From an uncultured Clostridia bacterium (GTDB lineage: Bacteria; Bacillota; Clostridia; Oscillospirales; Oscillospiraceae): 64,000 nt of DNA. The notes beneath the pieces are model-generated. The model did no database searches. It was given only the letters and a program-made list of their open reading frames with translations, and was not told the DNA's origin. Of the stretch, positions 35,402 through 44,000 are shown piece by piece. The position numbers and the translations under genes were made by a program. Each line of letters starts with the position of its first letter. Position 1 is the stretch's first letter. The stretch is from the NCBI GenBank assembly GCA_947644595.1, contig CANSAE010000002.1, forward strand, positions 186,001 through 250,000. Reading direction: 5' to 3'.

Positions 35402-36160
35402 TTAAATTTCGGCTTTTATCCCTTTAGCGATTTCCATGAGAATCTCCTTGCCCACGTTATCAGAAACGACATCAATAAAGTTTAGGTGTTCTATGTCTAT
35501 AAGTGTAATTTGGATACGGCCCTCCTTTTCAATTAAAACGCCATCATAGCTATTGATAGTGATGAGCTCACTGTTATCAGTATTTTCGGTATCTACATTA
35601 TGGATTGCAGTTTCGTTTGTATGGATTACCTGAAGCGTAATGCTCGCATCTTGACCATTTTCATAGAATTTACGCTCCGAACGGCTGTCAGACATGCTGT
35701 TCGCCAGATAAAAGCCCTCCGGCATATACGAAATGGTATATCCGGCAATAGAATTCATGTCGTGGTCGCCTTGGGTCTTCCCATCTACATCCGCATAGGT
35801 AAGCCCGGTAGCAACATTAGAGGTCTCCTGCACAAAATTCAACGTTGCTAACCGCACTTGTGGAGACACTGCGTAGGCCACAGTAAACAGGGAAACAATA
35901 GCAAAAACCGGAACAGCAACTTTTTGAATCGCCCGGTAAACAGTGGCCGTTGCTTTGCGGCGCCTCTGCTTCGCAAACGCTTTATGAATCGTTTTCAAGC
36001 ATTTTTTATCGAGATCTTCTGGAACTGCGGCACTGGGATCGTTTTTCAGCCGTTCATTTTCCCGGATGAGTTCTTCGCCTTCGATTTGGGTCACTCGCTC
36101 CATGAGCAAAGCGAACTTGGCGTTTTCGTAGTCTTCCCATAATTCTTCGTGTGTTTTCAT
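35402..36160 (-). CDS. Membrane anti-sigma factor-like protein (DUF4367 type), second copy
   Basis: The 252-residue protein has a charged cytoplasmic region of about 90 residues, one membrane helix (VAVPVFAIVSLFTVAYAV) and an outer domain with the DUF4367 signature GYTISYMPEGFYLANSMSDS. The ATG overlaps the sigma gene stop by four bases (ATGA). Confidence 0.85.
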   Translation of the reverse strand: MKTHEELWEDYENAKFALLMERVTQIEGEELIRENERLKNDPSAAVPEDLDKKCLKTIHKAFAKQRRRKATATVYRAIQKVAVPVFAIVSLFTVAYAVSPQVRLATLNFVQETSNVATGLTYADVDGKTQGDHDMNSIAGYTISYMPEGFYLANSMSDSRSERKFYENGQDASITLQVIHTNETAIHNVDTENTDNSELITINSYDGVLIEKEGRIQITLIDIEHLNFIDVVSDNVGKEILMEIAKGIKAEI

Positions 36161-36744
36161 ATTGTAATTCCTTCCTCGTTTAATAACGCACGCGCACGGT
36201 TCCTTGCCCGTGTCAGCATCATTCGGATGCTGCTGGCTTCACAGTGCAGCTCTCGGCTTAATGCTTCGTCACTCAAAGAAAACTGATACTTTCCTCTTAA
36301 CAAGAGTTGGTCCCTTTCCGGCAACCGGCTTAAAACATCATTTAGTTCGTCTGCTTCCAGAGCTGATAATACCGCATCTTCAACGGGCCGGTCATCACGA
36401 TATTGTACGAAGTCATCGTCCCCAAATGCGGATAGATCCTCATCAACAAAATATTGTGATTTCAAAGCCTCCTTGCGGTAATAATTGTATGAGATGTTCC
36501 TGATTGTAGTAGCGATATAAGAAACCAGGCTGCTATGCTTCATGTGAAGCAACACAGGTAATTTGGGGATTAGCTTGGTAAAACATTCCTGTATGAATTC
36601 CTCTGCCAAATCAGGGGAATCGGTAAGTCTTTTTGTAGTTTTGAATATGAGCCGTTTGTATTCTTGGTATATGCAGAGTATCGCTTGTTCGTTGCCCTCT
36701 TGGGCAGAAACAAGCGGATTCTCTTTTTCTATCATATCATACAC
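36157..36744 (-). CDS. ECF-like sigma-70 factor, second copy
   Basis: The 195-residue protein has region 2 (ILCIYQEYKRLIFKTTKRLTDSPDLAEEFIQECFTKLIPKLP) and region 4 (LPERDQLLLRGKYQFSLSDEALSRELHCEASSIRMMLTRARNRARALL). The start at 36744 or the ATG three codons later are both possible. It is transcribed away from the XRE/sigma pair at 36986. Confidence 0.9.
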   Translation of the reverse strand: MYDMIEKENPLVSAQEGNEQAILCIYQEYKRLIFKTTKRLTDSPDLAEEFIQECFTKLIPKLPVLLHMKHSSLVSYIATTIRNISYNYYRKEALKSQYFVDEDLSAFGDDDFVQYRDDRPVEDAVLSALEADELNDVLSRLPERDQLLLRGKYQFSLSDEALSRELHCEASSIRMMLTRARNRARALLNEEGITI

Positions 36745-36985
36745 CCCACTTTTGTGTATAGACGCTTCTATATTAGAAGACCTGCAACACGGGGGTATTG
36801 CAACAATGAAAGTGTTCTAAGTATTCGGGCTATCCTCTGGAAGTTTCGCTATTCAGCTATTAACTACACGATTTAACGTTAAAAATATAAATAAATTTGA
36901 TTTTTCTACTGTATTTATGTAATAGAGACGGCACAAACTATTTTATTCGTATAATTACATCATATCGTGCAAAGAAGGTGGCACA

Positions 36986-37372
36986 ATGTCGCAAATTGGG
37001 GATATCTTGACGGAATTGAGAAAAGATAAAGGGCTGACGCAAAAGCAGCTTGCAGAAGAGTTCCGTGTGGCAAGTTCAACGATTTCAGCTTATGAATTAG
37101 GCACACGCCCTCCACCCGTAGACACTCTGATTCAGTATGCGAAAAAGTTTGATGTAACGGTAGATTATATTTTGGGCCTGACCCGTATTCAAGATAAGCT
37201 TTCCTCGTTTTCCGATGAATTTCTTCCGGGACGGACGTATGGAATGATGATTCGCGATATGAACAAATTGCTCCCCGGCCAGAAACAAGCCCTGGCGCTT
37301 ATTGTCGAGAGTATGCGTTTTTATACGGAAGTGACCGGACAAACAGACGCAAATGGAGAGAGTAAAAAATGA
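36986..37372 (+). CDS. XRE-family helix-turn-helix regulator
   Basis: The 128-residue protein has an N-terminal HTH (ILTELRKDKGLTQKQLAEEFRVASSTISAYELGTRPPPVDTLIQYAKKFDVTVDYILGLT) and a C-terminal helical domain. It overlaps the sigma gene by four bases (ATGA), so the two are made together. It may act as its cytoplasmic partner in place of a membrane anti-sigma. Confidence 0.9.
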   Translation: MSQIGDILTELRKDKGLTQKQLAEEFRVASSTISAYELGTRPPPVDTLIQYAKKFDVTVDYILGLTRIQDKLSSFSDEFLPGRTYGMMIRDMNKLLPGQKQALALIVESMRFYTEVTGQTDANGESKK

Positions 37373-37914
37373 TACCACTCATAATACTTGCCATTGAAGA
37401 TCCGGATGATCGGGAATTCATGGCAAAGCTTTACTTGAATTACCAAAGGCTTATGTTTTCGGTGGCTGTAAAAATCTTAAAGGACGAGTGGGCGGCCGAG
37501 GATATTGTACAAACTGCCGTTGAAAAATTGATTGACAAGATAGACGATTTACGGGAAAAGGATGAGATTCCACTTGTCAATTACATCTATGCAACCTGCC
37601 GGAACCTCTCCATTACATACAAGAAAAAAGCGGAGCGAATTTCCGGTTATGCCATTTCAGAAGACGACAATAGCGTTGATGCTGATGTATCACCTGAAGA
37701 TTTGATTATCGAGAGAGAAACGATGGAACTCGTTGATATAGCATGGAAACTTGTTGATGAGCAGACAAGACAGGTGTTACGTTCAAAATTTGTTTTAGAG
37801 ATGTCAGATGCCGAAATCGCCGCAGACCTTGGGATCAAACCAAACAGTGTACGGACATATGTGGGCCGTGCGAGAAATAAACTCAGAGATAAGATTCAAG
37901 AGCTGGAGAAATAA
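37369..37914 (+). CDS. ECF-like sigma-70 factor upstream of the rhs gene
   Basis: The 181-residue protein has region 2 (FMAKLYLNYQRLMFSVAVKILKDEWAAEDIVQTAVEKLIDKI) and region 4 (LVDEQTRQVLRSKFVLEMSDAEIAADLGIKPNSVRTYVGRARNKLRDKI). It is the last gene before the giant rhs gene, in the same orientation, and is separated from it by a terminator. Control of rhs by this sigma factor is a reasonable inference. Confidence 0.9.
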   Translation: MIPLIILAIEDPDDREFMAKLYLNYQRLMFSVAVKILKDEWAAEDIVQTAVEKLIDKIDDLREKDEIPLVNYIYATCRNLSITYKKKAERISGYAISEDDNSVDADVSPEDLIIERETMELVDIAWKLVDEQTRQVLRSKFVLEMSDAEIAADLGIKPNSVRTYVGRARNKLRDKIQELEK

Positions 37915-37938
37915 CTTCTCCGGCTCTTGTTGCATTTT
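37898..37938 (+). terminator. Terminator of the XRE/sigma unit
   Basis: AAGAGC-T-GGAGAA (37898-37910) pairs with TTCTCC-G-GCTCTT (37916-37928), followed by GTTGCATTTTT. It overlaps the sigma gene stop and isolates it from rhs. Confidence 0.85.
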
Positions 37939-37950
37939 TCGTTCTGGTTT

Positions 37951-38001
37951 GTCTACTTAATTAGAAGGAAGTTTATGGAAGTTTTTCCCAGTTTAAGTAG
38001 A
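37951..38001. promoter_or_regulatory. Inverted repeat in the rhs leader
   Basis: TCTACTTAA (37951-37959) and TTAAGTAGA (37993-38001) form a 9-bp perfect dyad around 33 bases, in the 169-base gap before rhs. It may be a regulator site or a leader stem. GAGGAG nine bases before the ATG at 38084 is the ribosome site. Confidence 0.5.
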
Positions 38002-38083
38002 AAGAGGTGGTTTTATGGGCTAAGAAAGGAGACACAGCAACACTACTACAAAACGAAAAAATTCATAGAGAGGAGACATTTTA

Positions 38084-41000
38084 ATGAAGGTTCGAAGTAA
38101 ATTTTTCAGAGCAGTTGCTGTCTTGCTTACATTGGCAATGCTGCTCTCCTTGCTGCCGCTGCAAATTTTTGCGGTAGATCCCAGTACACTGGAAAAAGAA
38201 GCGATTTTTAAGAATATGGAACTTTATAGTGCTGTGAATCATCGTCCGATCTCACTGAGTTTCAGTGCCGATGTAACGGGTGATCCACCAGATAGTGAAC
38301 CGAGAAACTATCTGTATACACCAATCACAGATAACCGCACTGGCATTGGTAACAATCCCTTAGAGTGGATGGTGTTCGCATACTCGATTCAGTACAGTCA
38401 GGATGTGGATCTGGAACTATACAAACTGGACGAGGGCGCAGCAACTTGGGAGAATCATAATCCGTCAACCACGGAGACCGTGTTGCTCCCATTCCGTGTA
38501 GAAGAAGACCCAGAGAACCCGGAGGAGGCTTTGAAACCCGAAGAGTTCTTGTCAGGACAATCTTTGGGTTATCTGAAGGTATATCCGTATACCGAAAACT
38601 ACGAAGGTCCGGATGACGAGGGCTTCTATACCTACGTTCCTTATGATGACACAAGATATGCGGCGCTTGTGAACGCTGTGATGAATCCATTGGTAAATCC
38701 AATTGTTCCGTATGCAGCACTTCATAATTACCGTGCAGTAGGTTTTTATGGTCAGCCTTTGATCCGCGATGGGCAAGTCGTTTCTTTGGATGATGAATAC
38801 ATAGAAGATCAATCTATGACGGAAATAACCATGCCCACAAACGAACCAGAGGAACCGGTTATTACGGATATCCCGGAAACTGACGTAGCCACGGAGCCAG
38901 AAGACGGTGAGGCTGTAGAAGCTATTGAAGATACGGACGTGGCAGAAATCAATGAAATTGAAAACAATGAGGAACCCAATGTCGCCTTACTGGGCGTAGA
39001 GGAATCCAATGAAGATACGGCTGAATCCCCCATGGAAGAAATCTCGACAGAGCCGGAAGAGAATGAAGCCGAACCGACAGACTCTCCCGAACCAACCATC
39101 GAACCAGGAGTAGAAGAACCCTCAGACGAGCCAGAGGAAACACCTGTTCCAACAGAAGCGCCTGTTGACAAGGAACCCGCTTCTGCTGAAGAACCCGTGG
39201 ATAAGCCTATGGTTTATGCCGATGCACCTGACATGGAAGGCATGATTCGTAATTTCTCCGTCTGGGGCGGTGAATTGATGGATGCCAGTGGAAATGATAT
39301 CACACAACCGCTAGAAGATGGTTACTATGTCATTGTTCTGACTCCCAAAGATGAGCTGAACCAGAAGTACAACAGCTTCCTTTGCTTCCGGGTAAGCACG
39401 ACTGATGACCCGGACGAACTGGCCGCACGGGAGTTTGGCGAACTGTTCTACGAATATCCTGCTGACCCTGTGAATCTGCTGAATGGCAGCTTTACTTGGA
39501 ACTACACGGATATGTCCCTGTACGGCAAGTACGACCTGCCCTTCACTCGCTACTACGAGTCTAAAGACAGTGACGAGCATGGCTTTGGAATTGGCTGGAG
39601 CACAGACTACTCTTTAGAGCTGAAAGTGGATACGCTCTATGCCAAAGTAACACTACCTAAAGGTGAGAAGCTGTTCTTTAATTATGAATTTGATGGCACC
39701 TATCGCGCCAAGGCAGGTTCTGCGTTCACCTTTGAAAAACTGGGTGATGGATACCTGCTCAAACACAAAGACGGTACGAAATATTACTTCAACGCCGATG
39801 AGAAGCTGACCCGGATCAGCTACCTGGACGGCAACTTCTACAACATTGCCTACAACGGCGACCTGATCGCCAGCGTCACCAGTCCCACCGGCACGCTGAC
39901 TATGGAGGGTGACGGCACCCATATCACCAGTGTATCCGACGGTAATGGCCGGAGCATCACGCTGACCTACAACGGCGATTACCTGTCCAGCGTCACCAAC
40001 ACGGACGGAGATAGCCTGCTCTATGACTACGATGCCAACGGCTATCTTGATGAGATCACGAACTTTAACGATGAGATTTACCTGACCAACACCTACGATG
40101 ATACCGGCCGGGTCATCAGCCAGACCGTACAGGACGAGGGTACATTCACATTTACCTACGACGATGAGAACCGTACCAATACCTGCTCCGGCGAGAACGG
40201 CTATTACCTGTCCATCGTATACGACCACATGGGCCGCATCGTGGAGAGCACGAATAATGACGGCACCAAGAAGATTACCTACAACGACTTGAACCAGCGC
40301 ACCGGCGAGACAGACCGTAAGGGGAACTGGACCTATTACGAACACGATGCAGCCGGGAATATCAGCAAGGTCACTTACCCGGACGGTCTGAGCGAGAGCT
40401 ATGTCTACAATGCGGACAACCAGATCGTCAGCAAGACGGACCGCAACGGCCACACCGTATTCTATACCTACGACGGCAACAATAATCTCACAGGCGTGAC
40501 CGACGCGAAAGGCAACGAGGTGTCTTACACCTACGATGCTGCCCGCAACATGACCGGGTACACCGACGCATTGGGCCAGACGGTGAGCTATACCTACGAC
40601 AGCAAGGGCAACTGCACGTCCATGACAGATGAAAAGGGCAATACCACGACCTATGTGTATGATGCCCAAGGCCGCATGACCTCTGCCACCGATGCCATGG
40701 GCGCTACCACGAGCTACGAGTACACGGAAGCCGGAAAGCTGGTGAAGATCACGGATGCTCAGGGCAATGTCCAGACCTACACCGTGGACGGAAACGGCTT
40801 CAATACCAGCCAGAGCGATTGGATGGGCAACATCACGACCTATGCCTACGATACCCAGAACAATCTGACCGCCGTAACAGATCCGTTGGGGAACACCACC
40901 AGCTATACCTATGACGCGGCGGGCAACCTGACCGTTACCACCGACGCCAATGGCAACACCACCAGCTACACCTACGACGGCGAAGGCCGGGTCATTTCCA

Positions 41001-44000
41001 TGACCAATGCCGCAGGAGGAACCACGACTTACAACTATGACGCCAACGGCAACCTCACCGGCATGACCGACGCGCTGGGCGGCACGGTCACCATGACCTA
41101 CAACAGCGTCCAGCAGCAGACCGCCGTGACCGATGCCCGGGGCGGCACGACCAGCTATGTATACGACGGCGTGGGAAACACCACGAAAGTCACCGACGCG
41201 CTGGGTAAGAGCACATCTTATGTGTACGATGCCAACGGCAATCTTGTGAGTGTCACAGACCGCACCGGTGCCAAGACGGAGTACACCTATGACGCCAACA
41301 ACCGCGTCACCAGCGTCAAGGATGGCAACGGTAATGTCACCACTTACACCTATGATGCCACGGGCAACGTGACCAAGACCACCAGCGCACTGGGCAATGA
41401 GAATGCCGCGACCTACGACAAGAACGGACGGCAGCTTTCCAGCAAGGACGCCATGGGCGCTGTGACCAAGTACACCTATGACAGCCTTGGCCGCGTAACT
41501 GCCATCCAGTTTGCGGACAGCACTACTGTGGCTTATACCTACGACGCCAACGGCAATGTGCTCACCTCCACCGACACACTGGGCGGCGTAACAGAGTACA
41601 CCTACGACAACGCGGGCCGGATGCTCACCATGACCGATCCCATGGGCAATGTCACCAGCTACACCTATGACGCCATGGGCAATGTTCTGACCGTCACCGA
41701 CCCCATGGGTCTGACGACTACCTACACTTATAATGCTCTGAATCAGGTCGCCAGCGTTACCGATCCAGGCAATCACACCACGGGCTATGCCTATAACGCC
41801 GCCGGGAACGTGACCGTCATCACCGACGCGCTGGGACATACCGTGAAGTTCGGCTACGACGCTGCCGGCCAGATGACCAGCATGACTGACGCCAACGGCG
41901 GTGTAACCAGATACGCTTACGACAAGCTGGGCCGCGTGGTGTCTGTCACCGATGCCAACGGCAATAAAACGACCTTTGCCTATGACAACGAAGGCCGCCA
42001 GACCAGCGAGACCGACGCCCTGGGCTACGCTTCCAGCAAGACCTTTGATAAGGTAGGCAACGTCCTGACCGAGACTGACAAGAACGGCAACACCTGGACG
42101 TATACCTACGATGCGGATTACCGCATGACCAGCAGCACCGACCCGCTGGGGAACACAACTACCTATACTTACGATGCCAACGGCAACGTTCTGTCCGAGA
42201 CCTCTCCCATGGGCAGCACCACCAGCTACACCTACGACAACATGGGACAAGTCACCGGCACAACGGACGCACTGGGCCACACAGCGACGTTCTTGTACGA
42301 TGATGCCGGACGTGTGGTGAGCGTGACCAACTGCGACGCCACCAACGTGGCGTACACTTACGATGCCAACGGCAACCTGCTCACCTCCACAGACGAACTG
42401 GGCAACACCGTGACTTACGCTTACGACGCGGACAACCGCATGACTTCCGTCACCGATGCCATGGGCGGCATTACAGCGTATACCTACGATGCCTGCGGGA
42501 ACATCATCACGGAGACCAATGCCATGGGCGGCGTGACCAAGCGCAGCTACGATGCGGCGGGCAACCTGACCTCCGTTACCGACCCCATGGGCAACAAGAC
42601 CCAGTACGCCTATGACGGAAACGGCAATGTGACTTCCATCACCGACGCCAACGGCGGCGTGATGACTGCCGAGTACGATGCCAACGGCAATATCGTGAAG
42701 ATCACCGATGCCGAGGGCAACGAGACCACTTATACCTACGACGCGATGAACCAACTCATCAGCTACACGGACGCCGAGGGCTATACCAACAGTTTCGTGT
42801 ACGATGGCAACGGCAACATCGTGTCCCGCACGGACGGCAACGGCAATACGACCACCTATGTTTATGACGGCCTGAACCGCGCCACCAGCATGACCAATGC
42901 GGAAGGTAACGTCAGCACGAACGAGTACGACGCCGATGGCCGTATGGTCAAAGCCGTGAACACCGAGGGCGCTGTCACCAGCTACACCTACGACAAGGTA
43001 GGCCGCCTGCTGTCCATGACCGATGCACTGGGACACAAGACCAGCTTTGAATACGATTCCATGGATCGTATCGTTAAAGTGACCGATGCCCTGGGCAACA
43101 GCACGACGTTTGAGTACGATGCCGTGGGCAATGTCACCAAGCAGACCAACGCCAAGGGCGTGGACACCACGTACACCTATGACGCCAACGGCAACAATCT
43201 CACCGTGACCGACGCGGCCGGAACCGTGACATATACCTACGACGCGCTCAACCGTGTGACCACCGTGACAGACCGCAAGGGTAATACGCAGAAATTCACC
43301 TATGACGGCTCCAGCCGCATCACCAGCGTGACGGACCGGAACGGGAACAAAACAGAGTACGCCTATGACGGCAACGGCAACATCATCAAGACCACCGATG
43401 CCATGGGTACCGAAGTCCTGTTTGAGTACGACCTCAACGACAATCTGGTGAAGATGACCCAGAACCGGGTGGACGAGTACCACGAGCAGTCCGAGACCAT
43501 GGTCACCGTATACGAGTACGATGGCCGGAACCTCGTGACCAAGCAGGTCACACCCGCGGGCAACGCGGAGCTGTACGTCTACGACGGTAACGGCAACATG
43601 ACCCAAAAGACCGACGCGGACGGCTATGTGACCAAGTACAGCTACTCCGCCCTTGATTTGGTCTCCAAAATCAACTATAATGGAACCAAAGAAGTCACCT
43701 ACCAGTACAACAAGGAAGGCGAGCTTGTCCGCATGGATGACTGGCTGGGCGCCACGACTTTCGAGGTTGACTTGTTGGGCCAGCTGAAAAAGGTGACCGA
43801 CCATAAGGGCGAGACGGTTTCCTATGAGTATGACGCAGTCGGCAACCAGACGAGCCTGACCTACCCGGACGAGACGGTTGTGAACAAGACCTACGATGAA
43901 CTGGGCCAGCTCACCAAGGTTGTGGACGCGGAGAAGGAGAGCTACACCTATACCTATGACGATGCGGGCAACGTCACCAAGCTGACCTACCCCAACGGCT

